This document shows positions 1-8,464 of a stretch of 64,000 bases of DNA, in pieces. The DNA comes from Albidovulum sp. (GTDB taxonomy: Bacteria > Pseudomonadota > Alphaproteobacteria > Rhodobacterales > Rhodobacteraceae). The position numbers were made by a program, and so were the translations under genes. The notes below the pieces were generated by a model. That model had not been told where the DNA came from and searched no databases. It saw only the letters and a list, made by a program, of their open reading frames with translations. Numbering within the stretch: the stretch's first letter is position 1; every line of letters begins with the position of its first letter. Where the stretch lies: positions 1 through 64,000 of the forward strand of contig JAPPFL010000024.1 in assembly GCA_028823855.1 (NCBI GenBank). The letters run 5' to 3'.

Positions 1-184
1 GCCAGTCGGAATGGTCGCCGCTCAGATGGTCGATCTCCATCCAGCCGGGGATCGACGTGCGGCATCTGTGGCAGCGCTGCCCGCCTTTCGTTAGGGCGCG
101 GCGGACCGCGTAGCGGTGCAGCCACGCATTTTCGGCGTGGAACATGAGCGAGAGCATGGCGGTTTCCGGCCCGGGAAACAGCAT
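1..184 (-). CDS. IcmJ/DotN-like protein, N-terminal part (runs off the window)
   Basis: The reading frame starts at an ATG directly after the TAG of the icmD-like gene (TAGATG) and stays open to base 1, so only about 61 residues are visible. It contains a Cys-X2-Cys pair (RCHRC) followed by a I-D-H-L-x-G-D-H patch, resembling the zinc/HNH-like motif of IcmJ (DotN), a cytoplasmic part of the Dot/Icm coupling complex. In Legionella icmJ directly follows icmD, and the same order is seen here. Identification rests on this short motif and on gene order. Another HNH-like conjugation protein is possible. Confidence 0.5.
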   Translation of the reverse strand, partial: MLFPGPETAMLSLMFHAENAWLHRYAVRRALTKGGQRCHRCRTSIPGWMEIDHLSGDHSDW

Positions 185-571
185 CTAGTTCAGGACGTTC
201 GTGCCCTGGAAGTTGCCGACTTCGGCTGTATCCCCGAAAAGCGACGTGATGCCGACATCGAGCAATTCGGGGATGGCGACAAGTGCCGCGCCGGCGATCA
301 GCCAGCCCGCGGCGCCGCCGAGGCTCGCGCTGGGATCTTGGGGATTGGTGGAATAGGCGCGAAACTTTATGCCGCTCATCAGCACCATCGCGACCCCGAC
401 GACAACGGCCAGCGCGCCGAAAAGCGTGCCGAACTCTCCGATCTGTGTGGTTAGGCCCGACGCGACGTCGCCGATATTGTTCTGGGCGCGCGCCGAAGCC
501 GCCGCCAGCGACGCCACCAGGACGATCCCGGCGCTCTTGAAGTGGTTCCGATTCATGTCGCGGCCCGACAT
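185..571 (-). CDS. IcmD/DotP (TraQ)-like type IVB secretion/conjugation membrane protein
   Basis: A 128-residue protein with an N-terminal hydrophobic signal (about residues 14-30) and two further hydrophobic segments (about 48-66 and 87-105), separated by a short loop with K-F-R-A-Y-S-T-N-P-x-D. This resembles the F-K-x-H-K-D-N-P loop of IcmD/DotP and TraQ of I-type systems, which sit in the inner-membrane part of the apparatus. The start is supported by GGAGG five bases before the ATG. The next gene starts immediately after the stop. VirB2/TrbC-like pilins have a similar size and topology, so the family call is moderate. Confidence 0.55.
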   Translation of the reverse strand: MSGRDMNRNHFKSAGIVLVASLAAASARAQNNIGDVASGLTTQIGEFGTLFGALAVVVGVAMVLMSGIKFRAYSTNPQDPSASLGGAAGWLIAGAALVAIPELLDVGITSLFGDTAEVGNFQGTNVLN

Positions 572-654
572 CGATGCCTCCGTTTGCCTGCGCGCCTCTC
601 GGGCGCGCGCTCATTCTAGACGCCGGGAATTCGGAAAAGCAAGATTTGCGCGTC

Positions 655-1251
655 TCAGCGCAGGCTGCGGCGCTGGCCCTGGAGAGGGGGCGTTTCGGGC
701 GAAGCCAGGGGTGTCCAAGGCAAAAACGCGCTGCCCGCCCCGCGCGGAAGGGCCGGGCCCGCCGCCTGCATGCGCCCGCCGCCGCCCTTCGAGAGCAGTG
801 ATTCGATGATGCTCCAGGCGCGAACCGGCCCGCCGAGGGCCGAGGCGGCGGGCTCGGGAACGCAGTCGGGACGGAAGCCGCACCGGGCGATCAGGCGCAC
901 CGTTCCCGGCCCGACGAGATCGGCCGCGGCGAGGAGGCCTTCGGCTTCGATGCGAAGGCCGCCGGCCGTTCTGCCGGCGAGTGCCCGCGCCGGACCGAGA
1001 CGCCGCCATGCCCTCGCTCTGCAGGCGGCGACGGCGTAGCTGCGGGCGGGTTCGGAAAGAGCCAGCGCGTCCGGACCGGCTACGCCCCAGGGATTGGGAA
1101 GCCAGTCGCCCTCGGGAGTCGCAAGGCCGATATCGGCGAGAACCCTTGCTTGCGCGGAAGACGGCTTCGATAGAGCCGAGCACGCCGAAAACGAGGGCTG
1201 CGCGCACAGCGCGGCGGCGCAAATCAGCGGAAGGGAAAGATTGCCGATCAC
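655..1251 (-). CDS. Hypothetical exported protein next to the Dot/Icm-like genes
   Basis: A 198-residue open frame with a GTG start and a clear signal sequence (hydrophobic about residues 4-20, Ala-Gln-Pro-Ser-Phe-Ser-Ala cleavage region), followed by an Ala/Pro/Arg-rich body with a few Cys residues. I do not recognise a family. It is not IcmC, the usual gene upstream of icmD, because it lacks multiple membrane spans. Its DNA is much richer in G+C than the chromosome-like genes further right, as for the two genes downstream, so these three probably arrived together. The high G+C also makes long open frames likely by chance in several frames, so coding status is uncertain. Confidence 0.4.
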   Translation of the reverse strand: MIGNLSLPLICAAALCAQPSFSACSALSKPSSAQARVLADIGLATPEGDWLPNPWGVAGPDALALSEPARSYAVAACRARAWRRLGPARALAGRTAGGLRIEAEGLLAAADLVGPGTVRLIARCGFRPDCVPEPAASALGGPVRAWSIIESLLSKGGGGRMQAAGPALPRGAGSAFLPWTPLASPETPPLQGQRRSLR

Positions 1252-1373
1252 GAGGGATTTAGGGGAAAATCGCCGCGAATCCGGAATATTTTTGACATTC
1301 CCTGCGATTCGCGGCGAAAATCGTTCAATAGGTTCGCCCCCCAGGTGATCCTATCGAAAGTGGAGGCACCTTG

Positions 1374-1631
1374 ATGAAAACCCCCGGTTTGGATGCAGCA
1401 GAACTTAATGCCGGCGCGCCCGAAATTCAACCCTCGCCCCGCGGAGTAGCGAAAATAAGCATCGACCCCGTCGCTCCTTCGGGGACGGCTCTGCCGCCCG
1501 GCGTCTCCAAACGCAAGGCGGTTTCGGAGATCTGCGGGTGGCTAAACGCTAGAAATGGCGGTCACCTCCTCCGCCATCTTTTGAATGAGAATCGACTTAT
1601 AGGTTTGGTCCGGCAGCAATTTCGGGCATAG
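1374..1631 (+). CDS. Small hypothetical protein with a strong ribosome binding site
   Basis: An ATG is preceded by GGAGG with a seven-base spacer, the best Shine-Dalgarno match in this part, and is followed by an 85-codon open frame. The product (MKTPGLDAAELN...) has no membrane segment and matches no family I know. It diverges from the Dot/Icm-like genes and could belong to that element. The last third is low in G+C compared with the first part, so the frame may be truncated or frameshifted there. Confidence 0.3.
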   Translation: MKTPGLDAAELNAGAPEIQPSPRGVAKISIDPVAPSGTALPPGVSKRKAVSEICGWLNARNGGHLLRHLLNENRLIGLVRQQFRA

Positions 1632-1695
1632 AAAATCTCAATAATCTTGCCGGAATGGCTTCCGGGCGAGAGTTTTCTTAAGCAGTTTTCTAGAT

Positions 1696-2145
1696 TTGTC
1701 CTCTTGGCCGCGCTCTTTTTTGGCTGCGGAGATTCATGCGATGGTCCGGCAGGGATTCGTGCCGCCGCATTTGGCCGCGATGCTCTGTTCAAGGGTATCG
1801 CTTGTTCTGCTGCTCCGTGCTGGCGCCGACTTTGAAGCGGCTGACGGTTGCGGGCTCACGTCCGCGAGCCTCGCCTTGCCGCTCTCCAGTCCCCGTTGCA
1901 TCCTCCTATCCCTTCATTCGCCGATTGGCGATCACCGGCATCGCCGTCCGTTTGACGAGCCATGATCCAGTCGGCATGTTTTTCCAAAGTTTCCAGCCAG
2001 GAGCCTCCTGGCGATGATTATCGGTATGGATTCGAATGCCCTCGAACCGGACGGGAGAACTCCGCCGCGCTGCGCCGTGATGTATGACTCCGGAGAACTG
2101 GTTGCGCCGCTGCTGGATGTCGGGGCTGACCCGACCCTCGAATAG
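1696..2145 (+). pseudogene. Degraded ankyrin-repeat protein
   Basis: One frame contains two ankyrin-type repeats. The first, about 1741-1880, has H-L-A-A-M ... L-L-L-R-A-G-A-D-F-E-A-A-D-G-C-G-L-T. The second, about 2005-2142, has N-A-L-E-P-D-G-R-T-P ... L-L-D-V-G-A-D-P-T-L-E and then a TAG. An in-frame TGA near 1963 separates them, and the stretch between is unlike a repeat, so the gene is broken. Ankyrin proteins are common in host-associated bacteria and are frequent type IV secretion effectors. A Dot/Icm-like fragment lies about 500 bases away. An effector role is inference. Confidence 0.55.
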
Positions 2146-2156
2146 AGGAAAGGGCA

Positions 2157-2343
2157 ATGGAGAACTGAAGGTTCTACGGTCGCGAGGAGGAGCTGGCGCG
2201 GATGGCGTTGGTCCTCGACATGGACGAAGACATCGGCTGCCACCGATTCGGTGCGGTCAGGATCATCGGACGCTGGGGCATCGGCAAGACCGAGCTGCTC
2301 ATCGAGGCCAGGCGGCGCGGCGGTCCGGATGTGCCTGTCTAAC
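2157..2343 (+). pseudogene. Broken AAA/archaeal-type P-loop ATPase, N-terminal fragment
   Basis: An ATG preceded by AGGAAAGGG opens a frame that meets TGA at codon 4 and then continues as R-F-Y-G-R-E-E-E-L-A, followed about 30 residues later by the Walker A loop G-R-W-G-I-G-K-T-E-L. This is the usual N-terminus of COG1672-type ATPases, which begin with F-x-G-R-E-x-E-L and a P-loop. The TGA probably replaced a sense codon such as CGA. The frame ends at TAA 2341-2343 and I cannot follow the rest of the domain, so only the first quarter remains. Confidence 0.5.
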
Positions 2344-2642
2344 CGTCGAGCTGCTGGAACCGGGCGAGAGGCGAGACGCCGAAACGCTTCACGACCATCG
2401 GCGCGAGAAATTTGGAGAAGCTGGCGCGAATGCCCGAACTCGCAGATCGTTCGACAGACACGAGGCCTGTCTGTGATTGCCATTGCCAACCGCCGAAATA
2501 GTTGTTTTGTCCGAAGTGGAATCTATCGGCGCAGCGCGAACTTCAACGCAAGCGGAGCAAAACCAATCAGGAGGACAACCGAAGCATATTAGAGCGACGC
2601 CGCCCGGAAGAGAAGAAGGTGGCAATTGATGAATTCAGCCCG

Positions 2643-3968
2643 CTATTGCCGCCTAATGAACTCTGCCGTGCCGGGATCCGACGCCAGTCGACCATTTTCA
2701 GCAACCACTCGCCCACGAATAATCGTAAATTCGACCTTGCCGCGCACAGCGAGCCCCTCATAAGGCGACCATCCCGATTTCCCGATCAGATTCTTGGCCC
2801 TGATAGTCCAATCATACTCCGGATCCACAATTGTGAAATCGGCATCGCTTCCCACGGATATCGTCCCTTTGCGCGGATACAATCCATAAAGAATGGCCGG
2901 CGCCTCGGCCGTCAGTTCCGCAATGCGCTCAAATGTAAGAGTTCCTTCCGCTGCAAGATTGAGAAGTAGCGGAACCATCGTTTCGTTGCCCGGAAAACCC
3001 GGCTGTCCATCCAAAATGTTGTTGCTGCCGCGTCGTTTCAGCAGCGGGTCAACTGGGCCATGGTCTGATCCCACGGTCAATATGGAGCCGTCGGCTGCCA
3101 GCGAACGCATGCCCTCGCGGGCGTCCAGCCCGCGCATTGGAGGCGCACATGTTACCCATGCCCCGCGTTCGGCAATGTCGTCACTGCTTAAATAAAGATA
3201 ATGAGGACAAGTTTCCGCGGTCGCATCGACCCCATTAGCTCGTGCTTGATGAATAAGAGCTACGCCGGCTGGCGATGTAACATGCACAATATTTACACGG
3301 GTTCCGATGCGCGAAGCGTAAAACAGGATTCGGTTTATCGCTTCTAGTTCCACGGTTTCACTTCGCCACTCCACGAACGCCTCGTTGTCCGTGCGGTTGG
3401 CACGCCGGAGACGCGCCAAATTGCCTGCCAGAAGATCGTTGTTCTCCGCGTGGAAAGTGGCGAGTCCGGAGAATGATTTCACGATTCGGAGTGCTTCCAC
3501 GAGATCGTGGTCATCGGTCAATCCAGCCATCGGACAGCCGGTTTCGCAGGTGAATATCTTGAAGGCCGTGCACCCAGCGTGCCACATTGCGTCAAGGTCG
3601 GATAGGTTGTCTGGGCTGACGCCGCCATGCAATGCAAAATCGGCATAGGATGTGCTTTTGCCGAGTTGGGCCTTGTCCTCGAATAACTCAACGTCGAGAA
3701 CTTCCGGTACGGTGAGCGGCATGTCGATGAGCGTCGTTATTCCGCCTGCCACGGCTGAGGCGGAACTGTCGGCAAAATCAGGGTCCGAAATAAATCCGGC
3801 CTCCCAAAGATGGGAGTGAGGATCAATTGCTCCGGGCAACACTGTCAATCCACCAACATCGATTATTTCAGAATCGCGTCCATCCGACAGATCGTGGCCA
3901 ATAGCGTCAATTACACCCTCCCTGACACGAATATCGGCGCGAAAACTTTGGCGCGGCGTCACGATCAA
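2643..3968 (-). CDS. Cyclic amidohydrolase, allantoinase/dihydropyrimidinase/dihydroorotase family
   Basis: A 441-residue metal-dependent hydrolase of the amidohydrolase superfamily that opens cyclic amides. The metal ligands are present: H51-S-H53 after a D-P, Lys137 in F-K-I-F (the carbamylated Lys position), His173, His229 and Asp302 in G-S-D-H-G. It is closest in look to AllB-like allantoinases, but the substrate cannot be read from the sequence. It lies 26 bases downstream of the ABC ATPase gene, so it is probably the last gene of that transport operon. The usual N-terminal strand appears to begin upstream of the TTG at 3968 (frame reading ...S-T-V-I-S-G-G-L-I-V-T-P), but no ATG, GTG or TTG occurs between it and the preceding stop. 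The start is therefore uncertain. Confidence 0.85.
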   Translation of the reverse strand: MIVTPRQSFRADIRVREGVIDAIGHDLSDGRDSEIIDVGGLTVLPGAIDPHSHLWEAGFISDPDFADSSASAVAGGITTLIDMPLTVPEVLDVELFEDKAQLGKSTSYADFALHGGVSPDNLSDLDAMWHAGCTAFKIFTCETGCPMAGLTDDHDLVEALRIVKSFSGLATFHAENNDLLAGNLARLRRANRTDNEAFVEWRSETVELEAINRILFYASRIGTRVNIVHVTSPAGVALIHQARANGVDATAETCPHYLYLSSDDIAERGAWVTCAPPMRGLDAREGMRSLAADGSILTVGSDHGPVDPLLKRRGSNNILDGQPGFPGNETMVPLLLNLAAEGTLTFERIAELTAEAPAILYGLYPRKGTISVGSDADFTIVDPEYDWTIRAKNLIGKSGWSPYEGLAVRGKVEFTIIRGRVVAENGRLASDPGTAEFIRRQ

Positions 3969-3994
3969 CCCGCCACTTATGACAGTCGAATTTG

Positions 3995-4756
3995 TTATGA
4001 TCGCAATATCTTCTTGAGAAACAGCTTTGTCCGTTCATGTTGCGGAGAAGAGAACATCTCCTCCGGTGTCGCTTGTTCGACAATGACGCCGTCGTCCATA
4101 AACATGACCTGACGGGCGACATCGCGAGCAAATTCCATTTCATGCGTTACGACAATCATCGTTAGACCGTCATTGGCAAGTTTTCTCATGACGGCGAGCA
4201 CTTCCTCAATGAGCTCCGGATCAAGAGCGGATGTTGCCTCGTCGAAGAGCATGACTTTGGGCTCCATTACTAGCGCCCTGGTGATCGCCACACGCTGTTG
4301 CTGACCGCCGCTCAACTGCGCAGGATAGGTGTGCAGCTTGTCCGACAGACCCACCAGTTCCAGCATGGCGGTAGCTCTCTCCTCCGCCTCCGCTCGGTTC
4401 ATCCCGCGAACCACCAGTAGCCCCTCCATGACATTTGTAAGCGCCGTCTTGTGTGGGAACAGGTTGAATCGTTGAAACACCATTCCGACTTGTGCCCGCA
4501 TCTTGTTCAGGTGCCGCTCCTGTGCGCGACGGGAAGCCTTCGGCAGGGCGAATGGGACGCCTTCCACTTCAACTGATCCAAATGTGGGAGTCTCTAGATA
4601 ATTGGTGCAACGCAGCAGGGTTGACTTTCCGGAACCGCTTGGGCCGATTACGACCAAGGTCTCGCCAGCTTCGATCTCGAGATTGATACCGCGCAATACC
4701 TCAAGTTCTCCAAAGGACTTTCGAAGATCCTTAATCCGGACAACCGGCGGCGGCAT
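3995..4756 (-). CDS. Polar amino acid ABC transporter ATP-binding protein (HisP/GlnQ type)
   Basis: A 253-residue ATPase that powers uptake by the adjacent permease. Walker [10 protein letters not shown] is at residues 38-46, the LSGGQQQR signature at 148-155, Walker [10 protein letters not shown] at 168-176 and the switch His at 205. The start is the ATG overlapping the permease stop (TAATG), which gives the normal family length and implies translational coupling. The frame is open further upstream, but that part is just the permease gene read in another frame. Genes upstream encode the permease and binding protein, and downstream lies a cyclic amidohydrolase. Confidence 0.93.
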   Translation of the reverse strand: MPPPVVRIKDLRKSFGELEVLRGINLEIEAGETLVVIGPSGSGKSTLLRCTNYLETPTFGSVEVEGVPFALPKASRRAQERHLNKMRAQVGMVFQRFNLFPHKTALTNVMEGLLVVRGMNRAEAEERATAMLELVGLSDKLHTYPAQLSGGQQQRVAITRALVMEPKVMLFDEATSALDPELIEEVLAVMRKLANDGLTMIVVTHEMEFARDVARQVMFMDDGVIVEQATPEEMFSSPQHERTKLFLKKILRS

Positions 4757-5424
4757 TACTCTAGCCCTTGCGACTTCCTCAGCCATCGTTCGAGCCACAC
4801 GGCCCCCTGCGCGATTATCGCGTTGAGGCAATAGTAGACCACGCCTATCGCGACATAGGCCTCGATGGGCCGGAAGGTCACTCCAACAATTTGCTGTGCC
4901 ACCCGAGTAAGCTCGGAAACAGATATCGTAGACAGAAGTGATGTTCCCTTGACAAGATTGGTGAACTCCCCAGCGGCTGGGGGAACTACAAGCAACGCGG
5001 CCTGTGGCAATGTAATTCGCCACATCGTCTTGCCGTAACTCATGCCCAAAGATCGCCCGGCCTCCGTTTGACCTGAGTCGACCCCCATGATTCCCGCACG
5101 AAATATTTCCGCAAGATAGCCTCCGCTGTTGATGCCGAGAGCAATTACCGCTGCGGTCGGAGCTGATAAATTCAACCCGAACATCGGCAGCCCAAAATAA
5201 ACGAAGAAGATCTGGATCAATGCAGGAGTGCCGCGGATGGCATCAATGTAACCGCGCGCCATAAGTCTCAGCAATACGAACTGGGACATTCGGCAAAGCG
5301 CCATCACCAATCCAATCGCCACCGCCAACCCGAGAGAGGTCAGCGAATAGAAGATTGTAGCTCTGGCACCTCGCCAAAAATCGGGGAGATACTCGACTAT
5401 TAGTGCGAAATCGAAACCCGACAC
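4756..5424 (-). CDS. Polar amino acid ABC transporter permease (HisM/GlnP type)
   Basis: A 222-residue inner-membrane permease with about five hydrophobic segments and the His/Glu/Gln/Arg/opine TRAP domain signature. The ATPase-contact (EAA) loop reads [13 protein letters not shown] around residues 128-140. Only one permease gene is present, so it probably works as a homodimer, which is known in this family. The gene lies 16 bases after the binding-protein gene and overlaps the ATPase gene by one base. Confidence 0.92.
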   Translation of the reverse strand: MSGFDFALIVEYLPDFWRGARATIFYSLTSLGLAVAIGLVMALCRMSQFVLLRLMARGYIDAIRGTPALIQIFFVYFGLPMFGLNLSAPTAAVIALGINSGGYLAEIFRAGIMGVDSGQTEAGRSLGMSYGKTMWRITLPQAALLVVPPAAGEFTNLVKGTSLLSTISVSELTRVAQQIVGVTFRPIEAYVAIGVVYYCLNAIIAQGAVWLERWLRKSQGLE

Positions 5425-5440
5425 GATGACAAACCTACCG

Positions 5441-6289
5441 TTATTCGGGTAGATCCATCACATGGCCGAACCACTCCATTTGCAGCTCCGCCAGTTTCCC
5501 AGACGCCTGGAGCTCGTCAATGAAATTATCTATAGCCTCAGATAGGTCAGGATCCTGTTGTCTTGTGGCAACGCCGACGTAGTTGTAGATCGGCAGCTCG
5601 AGCGCCACGTCATAAACCCCAGGATTCCTTTCGAACAACACACGGTCATTGAGTTTGGTACTCGTTACGATATCGACATTTCCGTTCCTAAGGTCGAGAT
5701 ACGCTCCGTCAAAGTGATCGAACGACCGCAAGTCAACGTCGAGCCCGTGCTCCTTTATCAACTCCTGCGCTTGAAACTCCGCGGCGGAGTTAAGCTGTGT
5801 TCCGAGTATCATCCCGTCAAGGTCGGCAATTGCCTTGATGCGGTCGTCACCCGCCCGGACAATGAACTCCACTTGATCTGAAGCATACGGCTGCGAAAAG
5901 GTAACCGCCTTTTTCCGCGGTTCCGTTATTGTCATCGCCGACCAAATCATGTCGAATTTCTTTGTGTACAGCGACGGGATTACTCCGGACCAAGCCGTGT
6001 CGATGACTTCGAGTTCAACGCCAATATACTCCGCGAACATGCGCGAGAGCACAATGTCATATCCAACGATTTCACCATCTTCAATGTATTCAAATGGTGG
6101 GTTTTGCGCCTCGACGCCGTTTCGGATACTTCCTTTTGCCGCGATTTCACCCAACAAGCCATCGCTAGGCGCTTCATACGATGGAAGTTCTCTTCCCGAC
6201 AAACTCGGTTTTTCTTGCGCAACCGCTATACCGGAAAACATAACCGCGACACACACACTCAGTATTGGTTTTAACCATGAGTAAGTCAT
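5441..6289 (-). CDS. Periplasmic amino-acid-type solute-binding protein
   Basis: A family 3 extracellular solute-binding protein (PF00497 type), about 282 residues, that delivers substrate to the permease. The chosen ATG follows GGAGGAGG and gives an N-terminus with a typical signal peptide (M-T-Y-S-W-L-K-P ... F-S-G-I-A-V-A-Q). The mature protein carries N-P-P-F-E-Y, G-Y-D-I-V-L and the S-A-M-T-I-T-E-P-R hinge segment of the family. It is first in the operon with the permease, ATPase and cyclic amidohydrolase. The ligand may thus be an amide or ureide rather than a plain amino acid, which is inference. Confidence 0.92.
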   Translation of the reverse strand: MTYSWLKPILSVCVAVMFSGIAVAQEKPSLSGRELPSYEAPSDGLLGEIAAKGSIRNGVEAQNPPFEYIEDGEIVGYDIVLSRMFAEYIGVELEVIDTAWSGVIPSLYTKKFDMIWSAMTITEPRKKAVTFSQPYASDQVEFIVRAGDDRIKAIADLDGMILGTQLNSAAEFQAQELIKEHGLDVDLRSFDHFDGAYLDLRNGNVDIVTSTKLNDRVLFERNPGVYDVALELPIYNYVGVATRQQDPDLSEAIDNFIDELQASGKLAELQMEWFGHVMDLPE

Positions 6290-6933
6290 TTCAGGGGTTC
6301 CTCCTCCTGTTTTCCGACGATGCATTGTCATTGGTTTTCGTGATTGCCTCGATTTTTAGCGCGCAAATCGCTGCGCACCTACCGAACCCAAGCAATGCTG
6401 CACGCAACGCTACTGCATCACATAAATTGCGTGTCATGCTACGCCGCATACTCTCATGTGGGCTTGAATGTGTCAAGCATCGCGCTCGCAGTGCAGCTAA
6501 TCCCGCCAAGCGGGAATTGCGACGAAGATTTTCGTCCGGCCCGGCCGCGAGCCGAGCCCGCCTCCGGAGCAACTTCGCCCGCCGACTCTCCTACTCCGAA
6601 GAACCGAGTTCGAGCAAATCGGTCGCGCGTCTTTCTGGCCGGTAGCCGTCGAGGGTGCTCTTGAAGTAAAACTGCTCGGGAAAGAAAATCCGTCCCGAAT
6701 TGCACCCGATTCACTGAAAGAACCGATCGACGGGAACGCGGGACAATCCGGCCGTTTCCAGCAGGAATATCGCGAGACCCAACATGCGTGCGTATTCCCT
6801 TTGACGCAAGAAATTGCCAACAACATCCGAAAGCGTGATGAACAGCCCTATTGCCGTTGCCATGTTTGCGGTCCACTACGAGATTGTCTTATGGTCACCA
6901 AAGGCGTGATGCGACAGCACTCTTCGACACAAC
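6290..6933 (+). other. Divergent intergenic region, no gene seen
   Basis: 644 bases separate the leftward binding-protein operon from the rightward amidohydrolase cluster, so both promoters probably lie here. Open frames in it have no recognisable product. Confidence 0.5.
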
Positions 6934-8460
6934 ATGAAAAAACTCATTCGAAACGTGACGACGATCGCCGCGGGCGGGACCAACTGGAACTGTTGCGAGG
7001 CCAATGTCCTGATTGATGGAAGCCAGATTGTCGCCGTGGAAGCGGGAGCGGAGTTTGGGCATGAAGCCAATTGCGTCGAGGAAATAGACGGTAGTGAACT
7101 GCTGGCAATCCCAGGACTGGTCAACGGGCACTTCCATTCTTCGGCCAACCTGATGAAGGGACAACTGAATGGTCTGCCCCTCGAAATCTTTATGCTGCAC
7201 GAAGTGCCTCCGCTTAGCGATACGCTTCAGCCGGATCGAATGGTGTATGTGCGCACGATGCTGGGCGCAATCGAGATGCTCAAGAACGGAGTCACATCGG
7301 TTCAAGATGACGCTTTCTTCGTACCGTTTCCGAGCCCCGGCAACATTGACGCCGTTATGTCCGCCTATGCGGATTCGGGCATCCGGGCAACCGTTGCGCT
7401 CGATCAGCCGAACATTGTGGAATATGAGAAGTACCCGTTTCTCAAGGACATTCTGACCGCGGATGAATTGCGCAGAATGGAAACTGCGCCAATTCCTTCT
7501 TCAGGCGAACTTTTGGCGCTTTACGGCTATCTGATTGACAACTGGGATTGTGTGCACGACGGCAGAATCAGGGCAGCAGTTTCCTGCTCCGCGCCCCATC
7601 GGGTCTCTGACGACTATCTCGCGGCACTTTACGAAATCAGCCGCAACCTAAGGCTTCCGTTCTATATGCACGTTCTGGAAACTAAGGTTCAGCGGGTCTT
7701 CGGCGATCTCCATCTGGGATCGTCATTGCTGCAATACGTCCACGAGCGTGGCGTTCTCGATCGGCGTTCCAATGTCATTCATGGCATTTGGCTCGATGAG
7801 GCAGACCTGTCCTTGGTCGCTGAGGCTGGTTCGGTGATTTCCCACAATCCGGTTTGCAACCTACGGCTCGGAAGCGGAATAATGCCGTTCCGCAGGATCC
7901 GCGAACTTGGCATCCCTGTCTGTATAGGCACGGATGAGGCGATTGCCGACGACAGCATCAATTTGTGGACCGCGATGAAGATGGCGGGTTTAATTCACAA
8001 CATAACCGATCCTGACTATAGGAAATGGCCAACGGCCGGTGAAATCCTATCCTGTGTTTTCCAAGGCGGCGCCCGCGCAATGGGGCTTGAAGGCCAGATT
8101 GGCGCGCTCGCACCCGGCTTCCAAGCCGATATCGTGCTACTCGACTTGAATGAAATCGCGTTCACGCCGCTCAACGATGTTCAAAGACAACTTGTCTACT
8201 GCGAGAACGGGTCGTCGGTGCGGATGACAATGGTGGATGGGAAAGTCCTTGTTCGTGACGGGCGCGTGTGTAGCGTGGACGAAGAGAGTATCAAGAGGGA
8301 AGCTCGAGAATATGCGCATGCCCGCGCGGGCGAATTGGCGAAGGCGCGGGCGACAGCTGCTGAACTTGAACCGTACTATCGCGAGATGTACTTTCGCGCC
8401 GCGGCAACGGATGTCGGCATGAACCGGTGGGGACACGCAGATTCCAACAAGAAAGGATAA
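6934..8460 (+). CDS. TrzA/AtzB-like amidohydrolase (deaminase or chlorohydrolase family)
   Basis: A 508-residue amidohydrolase-superfamily enzyme. Metal ligands follow the single-metal deaminase pattern: H66-F-H68 after P-G-L-V-N-G, His246 (Y-M-H-V-L-E-T-K), His283 (V-I-H-G-I-W-L) and Asp334 in I-G-T-D-E. The S-H-N-P-V-C-N-L-R-L-G-S-G segment is typical of the ATZ/TRZ group (guanine, cytosine, S-adenosylhomocysteine and triazine hydrolases). No good Shine-Dalgarno precedes the ATG. The stop is four bases before the next start, so it heads a cluster with a PuuE-like protein, a sugar isomerase and a kinase. The substrate is unknown. Confidence 0.85.
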   Translation: MKKLIRNVTTIAAGGTNWNCCEANVLIDGSQIVAVEAGAEFGHEANCVEEIDGSELLAIPGLVNGHFHSSANLMKGQLNGLPLEIFMLHEVPPLSDTLQPDRMVYVRTMLGAIEMLKNGVTSVQDDAFFVPFPSPGNIDAVMSAYADSGIRATVALDQPNIVEYEKYPFLKDILTADELRRMETAPIPSSGELLALYGYLIDNWDCVHDGRIRAAVSCSAPHRVSDDYLAALYEISRNLRLPFYMHVLETKVQRVFGDLHLGSSLLQYVHERGVLDRRSNVIHGIWLDEADLSLVAEAGSVISHNPVCNLRLGSGIMPFRRIRELGIPVCIGTDEAIADDSINLWTAMKMAGLIHNITDPDYRKWPTAGEILSCVFQGGARAMGLEGQIGALAPGFQADIVLLDLNEIAFTPLNDVQRQLVYCENGSSVRMTMVDGKVLVRDGRVCSVDEESIKREAREYAHARAGELAKARATAAELEPYYREMYFRAAATDVGMNRWGHADSNKKG

Positions 8461-8464
8461 AAAA

